64,000 nucleotides of DNA from the NCBI GenBank assembly GCA_049999805.1, contig JBNGIO010005690.1, positions 17,519 through 81,518 on the forward strand. The letters are read 5' to 3'. The DNA comes from Folioceros fuciformis (taxonomy: Eukaryota; Anthocerotophyta; Anthocerotopsida; Anthocerotales). The notes beneath the pieces are model-generated. The model was given only the letters and a program-made list of their open reading frames with translations. It made no database searches and was not told where the DNA came from. This document shows, in pieces, positions 1 through 10,197 of the stretch. Positions within the stretch are counted from its first letter, which is position 1. Every line of letters starts with the position of its first letter. The position numbers and the translations under genes were made by a program.

Positions 1-1167
1 GGGAGTCATGGCAGATGGGGGTTTCGTAGCGGTGAAGAGGATCAAACGGCGTTCCAAGAATGGAGAGAAACAGTTCGTCGCGGAGGTAGACCTAAATCCG
101 TCTGGTCTGATTTTCACAACTGCACTCTGAATGGTTTTTTTGTGATGAATAACAAGCAGATTTTGTGTGCGCTGCGGTATCGTAGGTGACGAGCATCGGG
201 CAGCTGAGCCACAAGAATGTGGTCCCGCTCAGAGGATGGTGCGCAGAGCACGAGGAGCTGCTGCTGGCGTATGAGTACATGCCTAACGGTAGTCTTGACA
301 GGCACCTCTACCCTACAAAGGACGACAGCCAGCTTGACCTGGAGGAACTGGCAGTAGGAACTGGTTTGGATTGGGGGACGAGGGTTAGCATAATACAGGG
401 GGTGGCGGATGCTCTGTGTTACCTGCATCGAGGGTGGCAGCAGGCAGTGATACACAGGGACATCAAACCCAGCAACATCATGTTGGATGCCAGCTTTGTT
501 CCTCGAGTGGGTGATTTCGGGCTGGCAGTTGCTATGAACAAGGACAAGCTGTTCCAAACAATTACGGCCGCGGCAGGTACTGTGTTGGACGATATAGGTT
601 GCGTGTGGATAAGCATGACCTTGGCATGAGAGCTTTGTAGGTTTGTCAAGCTAACCTTGGGTGGATGGACTGGCAGGGACGGCGGGGTACTTAGCTCCAG
701 AATGCCACGAGAAGTTCAAAGTGGGGGCGGAATCGGACGTGTTCAGCTTCGGAGTGATGGTCCTGGAGATGGTGTGTGGGCGGAAACCAATGGATTGGCG
801 TAGGCCGCACAAGGAGTATCATCTTGTGACTTGGGTGTGGAGCCTCTACGTGGAAGACGAGAACTCGCTGAGGGATGCAATACCCCCGTCCATCAGAGTA
901 GGGTGCGATCCGGAGAAAGCGATGATGCTGTTGCGGCTGGGTCTGATGTGCTCCTTCCCCAATCCCTCAGTCAGGCCCAGCATGATTTTGGTGACCCAGT
1001 ACTTATCAGGATCCCTCCAGCTGCCTGAGCTTCCCAGAGAGGTTCCACCTGCCTTCTGTGAGGCTCCCACAACCGTCGTGGCAAAACGGTATGCTGCAGA
1101 CATGGAAGCTTACAACAGTGCAACTAACTCCATAAGTTACTCTGGCACCGACTACAGACCGGCCTGA
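1..1167 (+). CDS. L-type lectin receptor-like kinase, 3' part (5' cut by window)
   Basis: Ser/Thr kinase domain of a membrane receptor kinase; the extracellular lectin and membrane parts would lie left of the window. Exons 1-85, 186-576 and 677-1167 join in phase, with GT/AG at each border. In order: ATP-binding lysine in VAVKRIKRR, hinge AYEYMPNGSLDRHLY, catalytic loop HRDIKPSN, DFG, GTAGYLAPE, and the C-lobe ending at TGA. All core catalytic residues are present, so this part looks functional. The insert of about 20 residues after HLY and the linker style (SLDRHLY, RGWCAEHEELLL) resemble plant LecRK and related RLKs. Assignment to the lectin subgroup rests on the kinase alone and is less certain than 'receptor-like kinase'. 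A decayed partial copy follows at 1775-2117. Confidence 0.8.
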
Positions 1168-1774
1168 TGTCTTGCATTCTAGACAGCAATAAGGATTCTG
1201 CAGCCAGGAACGGATCATTGGGCTAAACCTTGCCAGGAGATGTCAAACAACGAAACCTTCATCATCAACTTGTGTGCTGCATGGTGGAGAAGGTAGGCAA
1301 ACCGTGCTGGTCTCGGTGAACGGAGGTGACGGATGAACTCCTCTAGTTTAAGAAATGGGTTTGGGGTTCAGATTAAACCCTAAACCCCCAACCTCAACCT
1401 CATCTTCTTGTGTGAGTCACAAGGTGCTAGAGGCCGAAAGAAAGCCTAAATGGAAAAAAAAAAAGGAGGGGAGGGCAAGCCTGTATGAAAATGAACTTTC
1501 GTTTGTTTTCTACTAGTGAAAACCCAGTTCGGTAGCTGCAGTGTGAGAGATTGGTTTTGCTTGCAGCTTCATTCCACTGGCCTGCCACATCCACGACCTC
1601 GCGTCGCTGCCAATGTATCTCAGCAAGCAGGCCGCAAAGTAGAAAGAAACTTTGAGGAAAACCCGCGAGCAGCAAGTTCGACAACACAAAGTAGACAGAC
1701 GTAACATTTCAACTTCTTGCATTAATGCACTCTTGGGGCCTTGGATTGCAGGTCAGAAGATATGAGAGCGATAG
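1168..1774. other. Intergenic spacer with two telomere-like units
   Basis: No coding signal. Around 1373-1389 the sequence carries two adjoining CCCTAAA-type units (taaaccctaaacccc), a short interstitial telomere-like motif as often seen in plant promoters (telo box). A poly-A tract lies near 1455. Confidence 0.4.
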
Positions 1775-2117
1775 AAGAATGTCGTAAACGAAGTTCCGCC
1801 TTCACAGTGAGCTGCTGTTGGTGTATGGCTGCAAACCTAATGCGAGTGTCGACAGACACCTCTACCCTGCTAAGGACGACATCAAGCTTTGGATAGAGCA
1901 GGTCCCAGCAGCAGTGGGAACTGGATTGGATCAGGGGACGAGGACGGGGTGGCAGTTTCTCTCTGTCATCCGCGTTGAGGGTGACAGTAGCTTGTGACAC
2001 ATAGAGACATCAAGCGCAGCAAAGTTATGAGAGATCCCTGCTACATTCCTCGACTCCAGAGGGGGTTGTGGACCGGGACAAGGACAAGCTCTCACAAACA
2101 GTCACTCGCGCGGCAGG
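1775..2117 (+). pseudogene. Decayed tandem copy of the receptor kinase
   Basis: Aligned by eye, this stretch follows the intact kinase at roughly 215-580. The hinge segment with gacaggcacctctaccct (here gacagacacctctaccct), the following aaggacgac, a GGAACTGGATTGGAT-like segment, the catalytic-loop DNA (acacagggacatcaaac versus acatagagacatcaagc) and the end of exon 2 up to cgcggcaggt all recur in the same order. About 90 bp before the catalytic loop is shortened, the DFG region is lost, and frames are broken by stops. No full kinase can be made. It is a partial tandem duplication in decay. Confidence 0.75.
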
Positions 2118-2329
2118 TTAGCGCACACACTCTCCAGCATAAGCTTTACCGCACAGGCCTTCGAACATTGAACCTTCTGCCATGATCGTTAAGCAAGTTT
2201 CTACGACTGGTTATTCCTGCTCACCAGCGGGAAGCCATAGCCAGTAAGTAGCTAAGGAGTCGGCGAGCTTGAGCTGGTCATCAAAAAAAGTCAAATGTGT
2301 AAAAAACATTTGCCGCCGTAGTGTATATC

Positions 2330-2400
2330 GCACTTGTGGTTTAGTGGTAGAACTATACTCTGCAGCGATGCAAACTCGGGTAGGATTATCAGCCAGTGCA
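2330..2400 (+). pseudogene. tRNA-Gly relic
   Basis: 71 nt, the length of a plant tRNA-Gly. The 5' half is near normal: acceptor strand gcacttg, D-arm with gtggtttagtggtagaa. The 3' acceptor strand cagtgca pairs with the 5' end apart from one mismatch. The anticodon loop reads ctgcagc instead of the Gly ctgccac, and the T-arm has lost its TTCGA-type loop (taggatt) and stem pairing. It should not give a working tRNA. Confidence 0.6.
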
Positions 2401-3582
2401 TCCATGTCAACCACTATTTTGGCACCCGTCAAAGGTACTTTCTCAAGCTTGTGTTCTTCTACTCATCTCCCCTAGCGTCGCAACTTGGTGCAAATCCCTT
2501 GGAGTGGGCCAAATCACCGTTTAGGCAACCTCGAGGTGTTTGCCTCAATCTTGTACTCGAACTCGACTTCCGCTGCCCGTCTAGGTGTCATGATCTCAAC
2601 GGGTCACAGCTAGGTGCAAATCCCACTCCAGAGTGTTGACCCACTGCGTTTGTCTCGGAATAACACCAGAGCAGAAGGAAAGCTAGAACAAAACCCGTCA
2701 GCAGCCAGATTGACAAAACAACGTTCATAAGCGACATTATCACCCAATGCCCTTTCGCGCAGCAGTCACCCCCTTTCAAGGGCCCTTGAAGTGGTATGGG
2801 CACCAGAAAGAACTGGGAGGGACCCTCCACAAGGTATTCCTGGGATTTATTGGTGCAGAGCATGCATCCACCGTGTTGAGACACGCACAATTTGTGAGCC
2901 ACAGGCTGAGAGCAACTTTTCGTCGGAAACAGCGCTGTCCAGTTTTGTCCTGGACGGCCCCAAAAGCGAATAAAGAAGACGTTAAGAAGCGCGTGACATC
3001 TTGCCAGCCTCGGGTAATTATGTCCCAAGCCTTCACACACATATGCACATGGTACCTCTAGATCAACCATTCCCGCTGTTGGTCATGGATACGTCATGTG
3101 ACTCGCCGTATTGTGAGATTTTTCTGACCAGAATGTTACATAGATTGAGTGGCAGTCTCGTCCATAGTGCCCCAAGCCGTAACCCAGTATCCATTGAAGA
3201 AAATGCTGGCAATGCCCGTGAGACGTCGTAAAGTTTCGGGTGTAGGGAAGTTATAAATGTCATCACAGGAACAGGAAGTTCCCTGTGTACCAGAGCCTCT
3301 CAACGGACACCAAGCACACAGACACCGGTAACATTGTCTGTCTCATCGCATACCATCAAACACGAGAGCCTTCGGCTCTCAGGTCACTCCAAACTTTCAT
3401 TGGTTGGTCTTTCCCGTCGTATCTTGCTCCCGTGTTTCTGCATCGTAGACAAAACCCATTGCAACTTCCCGTAGTTCTGAAGTATCCTGGACTTTGTAGA
3501 TGCCCCTTTTCCTACAGTATTCGCATGTATTCATGACTGACCGTGTCAAACAAATCCTTCCAACGTTGCCTCCTCCGACAAG
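2401..3582. other. Spacer upstream of TMM
   Basis: Several short open frames exist on both strands, but none shows a recognisable domain, signal or splice logic. Near 2480-2640 two similar stretches recur (gcaacttggtgcaaatccc and acagctaggtgcaaatccc), a minor repeat. The last few hundred bases should hold the TMM promoter and 5' UTR; I cannot place a TATA box with confidence. Confidence 0.3.
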
Positions 3583-5085
3583 ATGTGCCCCTGTATGGAC
3601 GGGTGGTCGGCAAACCTCCGGTCTCCATACACTGCACTTGTCTTCTTGCTACTGTTCTGCAGCTTGCAGCTTGCTATCTGCAATACATACACCACACCAG
3701 CGGCCTCAGTGGCGGTGAACTACTCAAATGACCAGAGATACACTGACCTCGTGGAGCTGCAAGCTGTGTATGACGTGATGTCAGCCACGGGAAATACGTG
3801 GGTCAGGGACATTCCGGATGTCTGCTTGCAGCGGTGGCATGGGATAGAATGTTCAGAATTCAGTGACAACGTCTTCCATGTCACCTCATTGTCGTTCGGT
3901 GTCATCTCCGATGACACTGCATTTCCAGTCTGTGCTCCCGGTTCCTACATACCCACTTCCATACACAAGCTGACCTACCTCCGAAACCTGTTCTACTACC
4001 AGTGTGGCAGAGACAACCCCCTCCCCATCCCGAGAGAGATAGGCAAGCTGGGCGAGTCATTAGAGTCCCTGGTGCTTAGAGAGAATGGACACACAGGAGG
4101 CATCCCCTCCGAGTTCGCCAACCTCACCAAGCTCACCGTGTTGGATCTTCACGGCAACACTCTCCGCGGCAGCATCGCATCATGGCTTCCACATTCCACA
4201 TGTCTCCAGTACCTGGATGTGAGCAGCAACCGCCTAGAAGGACCCATACCCGATGGAATCGACGTCCTACCCCGGAGCCTGGTCATCCTCAACCTCAGCG
4301 ACAACCGGCTGGAAGGATCCATCCCGCAGCAAACCATGAGCCATCTCTCGGAACTCGAAAAGCTGGATCTGAGCGGGAACAGGTTGAGCGGACCCATCCC
4401 AAGCAGTGTAGGCAGCCTCCGCCGCCTGGCGCTCCTGGATCTAAGTGGCAACACACTGACTGGAGGTATCCCGGACGCGGTTTGTGGGCTCATCTCCCTC
4501 CAGGCCCTGCTCTTGCGGGACAACAAATTCCGAGCTCCTCTGCCCAGTTGCATTGGGGATCTGGCGCGCCTCCAGGTGCTGTCGCTCTCCAACTCCGAGC
4601 TCACAGGTCAGGCGCCCAGCTCCTTGGGGAGGCTCTCAGGGCTCAAGGCGCTCCATCTGGACGGTAACCAGCTGACAGGCGTGATACCTGAGGAGCTGGA
4701 AGGGCTCCGCAGCCTGAGCGAGCTCAACATGAGCAACAACAAGCTGGCTGGGCCCGTCCCCTTCTCCCGCTCCTTCGTACAACAGCTCGGGCCACGGCTG
4801 CTGCTGCGGGACAACGCTAACCTGTGTTCTCGGGAATGGCCTCGAGCGGGCCCCGGTCTCAAAGTGCAGGTTTTGATGGGCTTGAGAAGCTGCAGGCGAA
4901 AGAATGCTAAGCTTCCGGGAGTAATGGTGTCTCCCCCACTGCACCAACACCGTCCTCGGCTTTCCACACCCAGATCGTCAAATGCTATCACCAAGCAACC
5001 TACAACTTCATCGGCTTCACAAGTTGCTGGAATCAGTGAGAAGGTCGTCTTGGCCATGTTATTGTTTCTTTGGATAGATGCATGA
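3583..5085 (+). CDS. TMM: TOO MANY MOUTHS (LRR receptor-like protein of stomatal patterning)
   Basis: 500 aa, intronless; Arabidopsis TMM has about the same length and is also intronless. TMM sits in the plasma membrane and with ERECTA-family kinases perceives EPF peptides that space stomata. Seen here: signal peptide (hydrophobic run at about residues 17-33), TMM-specific N-cap with ELQAVYDVMSATGN, IPDVC and RWHGIEC, then HVTSLSFGVISDDTAFPVC, followed by about ten LRRs of the xxLxLxxNxLxGxIP type. A C-terminal cap (PVPFSR, DNANLC) is followed by a Ser/Thr-rich linker and a short hydrophobic tail (VVLAMLLFLW), compatible with a membrane or GPI-type anchor. No kinase domain, as in the family. 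The N-cap matches TMM itself better than the PII-2/RLP29 relatives. The ATG at 3583 is followed closely by the signal peptide, which supports this start. Confidence 0.92.
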   Translation: MCPCMDGWSANLRSPYTALVFLLLFCSLQLAICNTYTTPAASVAVNYSNDQRYTDLVELQAVYDVMSATGNTWVRDIPDVCLQRWHGIECSEFSDNVFHVTSLSFGVISDDTAFPVCAPGSYIPTSIHKLTYLRNLFYYQCGRDNPLPIPREIGKLGESLESLVLRENGHTGGIPSEFANLTKLTVLDLHGNTLRGSIASWLPHSTCLQYLDVSSNRLEGPIPDGIDVLPRSLVILNLSDNRLEGSIPQQTMSHLSELEKLDLSGNRLSGPIPSSVGSLRRLALLDLSGNTLTGGIPDAVCGLISLQALLLRDNKFRAPLPSCIGDLARLQVLSLSNSELTGQAPSSLGRLSGLKALHLDGNQLTGVIPEELEGLRSLSELNMSNNKLAGPVPFSRSFVQQLGPRLLLRDNANLCSREWPRAGPGLKVQVLMGLRSCRRKNAKLPGVMVSPPLHQHRPRLSTPRSSNAITKQPTTSSASQVAGISEKVVLAMLLFLWIDA

Positions 5086-5519
5086 CTTTTGGATTTGGGA
5101 TCTCGTTCATGAGCTCCCTATCTGTAAACGTATGTATCTATATCACGGAAGTGGACAGTTTGATCAGCACCGCTTGCCGGGAACAATGTACCTACATACC
5201 GACTTTGCAATTAAATATTCTACATCTCTGGTAGAGCTTCGTAATCGCACACAGGCGTTTGCTGCCCTTGAGGCTAGTGTGGTCATTCACAGGACCATAC
5301 CATAATCTGTTGTTAGACTCAATGTTCCGACAGTGGTGGCTGAAGGATGGCCACAGTATGGCAACCGGGCCGGTTGTGGACCCAACAAAATGGTGTCTGT
5401 ACAAGGATTCCAAGAGGAGCTCCCGCTCACTCCAATTCTGGCAGTGAATGCCCGGCAACCAACCAAGCCTGTAGGTGTAAGAGTGGAAGAAGCCCACCAC
5501 TTTCACTTCTGAGAAAATG
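5086..5519. other. TMM 3' flank
   Basis: Short frames only, with no recognisable protein. It probably contains the TMM 3' UTR. Confidence 0.3.
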
Positions 5520-6010
5520 CGTGGATGGGAAGGGATTTTCCAGCGATGGTCGTCGCAAGGAGCAGGAGCACTTGTGGAAACAGTTCTTTCTGGAGCCTAC
5601 CATGTGGTGGGACAACAGACGAGATAAGAAGAGCTCCCGTGCGCCTGACTCCAGGCGGAAGGGATTTCGCAAGATCCTGTGGTCAAATAGCTTCTCTAGG
5701 CCAGGTTGGGTTGTAGAGCAGCTCGTGTCCTTGGATGTGCAGATAGGTCATGGTAGGTCCTTCCAGGTCGAGTTTTTTCGGAAGATCCTGAACCCGGCAG
5801 GCCAGAAGGATCTGGAATTTGGTCCTTGAGCGGCAGTGTTGGGAGCCCAGCGCTTTCCCTTGAAGGTGAATGTGTGGATGGGGATCGCCAGGAGTGGGAG
5901 CACTTGTTTCAGCAATGTTTCCTGGACCCTACGGTGCGGTGGGACGACATATGAGAGAAGAGCTGTCGTTCGCCTGAATTTCGGCGTAAGGGGTCCGGTG
6001 AGGTCCTGAG
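5520..6010 (+). repeat. Two degenerate copies of a PPR-gene presequence block
   Basis: A block at about 5520-5660 and a second at about 5865-6000 both resemble the start of the intact PPR gene at about 20040-20165. All three carry, in order, a ccagcgatggtcgtcgcaag-like segment, a Trp-rich stretch reading W-D-x-R-R-D-K, and a segment reading R-S-P-E-F-R. The second copy contains an in-frame stop where the intact gene reads through. They lie directly upstream of the decayed PPR gene at 6011-8010, so they are probably its duplicated N-terminal coding region. Confidence 0.6.
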
Positions 6011-8010
6011 ATTGAACAACAAGTCTAAGCCAGGTTGGATGGATGGGCAGCTCGTACGTTGAATGTGCAGATGGGTTGCGGTGCCTTACCTTCCAAGTCG
6101 AGCTCTCAGGATAAGCCTGAACCTGGCAGGCGTGAAGGGTCGGGAATGAGTGTCGTCCCGGCTGGAACCGTGAACATATCATGTCAGCAGGGGAAGCTTT
6201 CTGAGGCCGTTGAAGCCCTGGAATCTCTGGCGCAGACAGGCTCCATGTGTTTCACTGTGCTGAAACTGTGAGCAGGTGAGAAGCATTTGGTCATGGGGCG
6301 ACAAGTTGATGATCTGGCTGTCAAACTTCGGTACGATTCGAATGCATGTTCGGTGAATCATATCGTGCGCATGTATGCATCTGGAGGTAGGCTAGACGAG
6401 GCCATGGATGTGCTCACTAGGGTGGACAAACAAGATGTCTTCATGTGGTCTTCCATAATCTCTGTATATGCTAAGCACGGGAAACCTAGGGAGGCTATCC
6501 AACTGTAACGGGATATGCCCATGTCAGGGGTGGTGGCGAATGCCCCCGTCTTTGTAGCGACCCTTCTAGCTTGTGCACTTGCCAGCGACTTGGAATCTGG
6601 CAGAAAATTGCGTGGTGAGGTGTCGCACAGTGGCATCCCGACTGACTCGTTTGTTGGCAACTGCTTGGTGCACATGTATCCAAAACGTGGGGAACTGAAA
6701 GATGCAAGCCAGGTTTTTGACAGCATTGCTGGCCACGAAGGATGTGGTGACACGGAATGCTCTTATATCTGGGGATGCAAAATGTGGTGCGATGAAAGAT
6801 GCATGCCAGGATTTTGACAGCATGAGCACGAAGAATGTGGGGACACGGAATGCCCTGATAGCTGGGTATGCCGAGCAAGGGCTTGGACATGAGGCTCGTG
6901 TTTTGTAAGGGCAAATGGAGCAGGAGGGGCTAATTTGGGCCAACAATGTTAGTTTCGCTTGCTTTCTATTGCCTGTGGAAGCGCCGGTGGCTTACAGAGG
7001 GGCAGGGAGCTGCACTCACAGATTGTGGAAAGAGGACTGCTGGATAACGTTGTTTTGGGCACTGGCCTGGTAGACATGTATGCAAAATGTGACGAACTGG
7101 AGGATGCACGCCAGTTGTTCGACAGCATGAAGACACAGAATGTGGCGACATGGAATGCCCTGGGTATGGAACTTTTGATGATGGTGAGAGAGCACTAGCT
7201 GGTTTTCAGTAATATTAGTTGCCGGCATTCTGCCTGATGGTGCTACTTTTAGTTGCCTTCTAGTGGCGTGCAGTCATGAGGGACTGGTGGAGGAGGGTCG
7301 CAAGCTCTTTCATTCCGTGCCTGAACAGCATGGCATCGATCCTACAACTGAGCATTGCAATTGCATGATTGATCTCTCCGGGCGTGCAGGCCATCAAAGA
7401 AATGTTGTGGGCGAGAGGTCTTTTTTGAATGCCTGCAGAAATCACGGGGATATAGAGACTGAGGGCAATAAGGTGTTTTGAGAGAATTGTCAAGCTGGAC
7501 CCCCAGCGAGCGTCTGCCTACGTCCTCATGGCCCATGACTATGCAGATGCAGACGCCGGTAGGTGGACCGATGTAGACTTGATTGAAACACAGAGAAAGG
7601 CAGCAGGAGCGAGCAAGAAACTTGCAGTGCCAAGCATTGAGGTGAGGAAGGTGGTACATACATTTGCGATGGGAGAAAACAGAGATGATATTGCGCTCAA
7701 GGTAGGTAGAGTGCACGAATGCACTTCTGAAGCAGGAAGGAGGCCACGTACCTAACACAAAGTGGGAGTTGAATCCACTACCTGAGAAGGAAAAGGAAGG
7801 TGTCATTTCTGGGAATGCGGAGAAGCTAGCTCTGGCGTTTGGTCTCTTGAACACCCCAGCTGGAACGCCTATGGTGGTAACGAAGAACCTACGCATGTGC
7901 ACGCACAGAAATTATGTCAAGGCTTGTATACAAAGTCATTGTTGTAAGGGATGGGTATCGTGTGCATCGATTCACAAATGGTTGTTGCAGTTGTAATGGT
8001 CGACCCTTAG
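6011..8010 (+). pseudogene. Decayed PLS-PPR gene with a DYW:KP-like end
   Basis: Pieces of one PPR editing factor, in order but in shifting frames. There are PPR motifs at about 6350-6510 (MYASGGRLDEAMDVL), 6515-6810, 6830-6905, 6965-7170 (MYAKCDELEDARQLFD) and 7260-7480 (ACSHEGLVEEGRKLF). E/E2 motifs lie at about 7490-7690 (YVLMAHDY, PSIEVRKVVHTFAMG). A DYW-type deaminase domain follows at about 7770-8000. The zinc-binding HxE reads NAE in GNAEKLALAFGLLNTP. After one more frameshift the tail reads KVIVVRDGYRVHRF, then NGCCSCNGRP instead of CSCGDYW. Stops at about 6506, 6906 and 7753 and at least three frame changes rule out a product. The GRP end is what I recall for the DYW:KP variant linked to U-to-C editing. 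Confidence 0.8.
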
Positions 8011-8398
8011 GACTGTGTAAAACCAACGAGGCCTCTGGTGTGTAAGTCAGCGAACATTGTTTCCATTCTTGGATAAGCGTGCTCACCCCACTTCAATCCC
8101 TTCCAAACCCAGACATGGGTGGCGAACACCGAGTCGCACCTCATCGTGACAGAAATGACCACAATTGAGTCTTCCTGTCTGTATCGATATGCCTCATCTA
8201 GAGTGAGCTCATTACACTTCATCTACTACGAATACATTTCTCGTTCTGGGATGAAGGCCTTCTAGACTGATCAGAAATTTAAGTGTCAACCAGTCAATAT
8301 TGTACAGAGGCGGAGGAAGTTTGTGGCCGTTTGCGAAAACCATGTTGGCTTCTTTCCACTACTGTTGACAGACCAAAGAGAAGGAACGAGATTCACTG

Positions 8399-10197
8399 CT
8401 ACTTATTCAGGTCCACCGAGTGAAGGACACTGCCAAAGGCGTCGTGGAAGAGCATTCGCAATGAGTCCGACGCCACAGACACCGAGACAAATCCTTGGCC
8501 ATCGTAATAGAACTGAGCCCCATTTTCGGTGTCGGGGGTTCTGACATTCTTCCAAGCCTTGGATCCACCTCCACTTGTTATATACCGAAGCTTACTGCAC
8601 ACGGCAAATACGAGTGTGAGGTCCTGAAACTCCTGGATCCTTCTTCCGAGCGTTTAAGGACGAAAGCAAAGGAGGGAAGCAAAATGTAACCTGTCTTGAC
8701 TCTTGATGTCTTGGAGGGTGTGATCGTGACCGTTAATATATAAGTCTACCTTGTATGCCTGGACAGAGAAAGTGAACAACATTCATCACCCATGGCTCTT
8801 TTCTCTACCACCGCACGATGGACAAAAAACTTACACATGCTGACCTTTAACAGGGGATTCACAACTTCTGCCACGTCAGTTGTATCACCGTGTACACCGG
8901 TACTTCGAATTGTATGATGACCTATCACCAGCTTCCACGTGGCATTTGAGCTCCTCAAGTTCGATTCCAAACGCTGTGGTCACACGCACCGTTTTGTTGA
9001 GGGCGATCCGCAGAATGAGGAGCCGTTCTCGTGGAGAGTATGAAGGAGAAACGATACATACCAGTGCCTGTAGCCGCAACTGCTCCTCGCGAGGTTCCAG
9101 AAGGCCATCCCAGTAGTGTTTATGGGACGCGTTAACAGACCAGTAGTCGTTTACAAACGGGGTCGTGTCGATGAAGAAGAATTCAATGGAGCTGTCGCAT
9201 GTGCCTGTAGAGAGAACAAGCTCAGAACAACGTAGCACGCCACGTGTCCATCATTTTGCTGGCTTTCATAGGATGAGCCGCGTGCTTAAGTGGATTTGCG
9301 GGCTGACAACAAAACCATTCTCAAACCGCCACGTTTCATCGTCGTAAAAGAGCTTGCCTACCTGTTTGAGCTGACTTGCTACACAGAGGAAGTAGTAGCT
9401 CAAATTCCCTTTGACACCACCACCGGCCATCCCTTCGCTTCAAAGTCTCACTCAATTGTGCAGGAACATTGCCTCTGTAGTCGTGATTCCCCAAGACTGG
9501 TCTTCGACAGTCCGATACGTAGGCACATTAGGTGAGGCGAACGGCCTCAAAAGCTAACGCTAGAAATGCAGACAACAACGCAACATCGCACCTGTGAACC
9601 AAGTCTTTCGCAAGCTCGGGGCTGTGTAGATATCAGAATACGAAGTTTCGAACTGGGGATCATCTTCCCCATCTAGTCCGTAGTCATAGAAATTGTCCCC
9701 TGTAGATACGATAAAATCAATATTGAGTTCTTCCCCTACTCGCCCCATCTGTCAGACACCATACCATTAGTTAGAAACCACCCAAGGCAGCCTCACGACA
9801 TTCTGAGGGAGCGCTTCTCAGTCCTGCGCGAGACAACAACCTGCTCCGCGACAAAGGTTTGATTGTAGTTGCCATCACGCCCCCAGTCGCCAACAACCAA
9901 AAAGTTCAGCGGGTAAACAGACGACGAGTCTGCCCGGAACGCTGGGCCAGGCCTCCAAGTGACATATCCAATGCAAACGCCAAGGATCAAAGCTGCAGCT
10001 ATGAGCAGAGTCAGAGCTTTAGTCCATGACTTCACTCGAGACCCTCTTCCCTGTGTCTGCCACCGTAAATTCCATCACGCCGTCACCAGAAAGCTCATCA
10101 CAGATAGACGGAAAGGATCCTGTCTTGACCGTTGTACCTCAATCACATCGTCAAGCCTCGAATAGCCGATCTCGTGATCGAGCATGATGCGGGCCAT
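8399..10197 (-). CDS. Purple acid phosphatase, low-molecular-weight (PAP17-like)
   Basis: Dinuclear metal phosphatase that hydrolyses phosphomonoesters at acid pH, usually secreted or vacuolar. Eight exons, all GT-AG and phase-closed: 10138-10197, 9841-10050, 9592-9748, 9362-9496, 9062-9204, 8845-8973, 8691-8758, 8399-8594; 365 aa. All five metal-ligand blocks are present: GDWG, GDNFY, GNHDY, VIGHHT and INGHDH. The C-terminal part has TSGGGSKAW and YYDGQGF, typical of the small plant PAP group. Start: ATG at 10197 ([13 protein letters not shown]), giving about 30 polar residues before a membrane helix ([17 protein letters not shown]), so this enzyme looks like a signal-anchored protein instead of one with a simple cleaved signal. 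The first acceptor could be 6 bp upstream (10056). Confidence 0.88.

Noticed and set aside
2588-3070. 160-codon open frame on -
   Set aside because: No recognisable motif, overlapping open frames on the other strand, no splice or signal logic.
8746-9062. Apparent frameshift in the phosphatase gene between LRIALNKT and SSNATWKLV
   Set aside because: An 88-bp intron (8974-9061) with gtatgt donor and cacag acceptor removes the odd stretch and the phase then closes to the stop codon.
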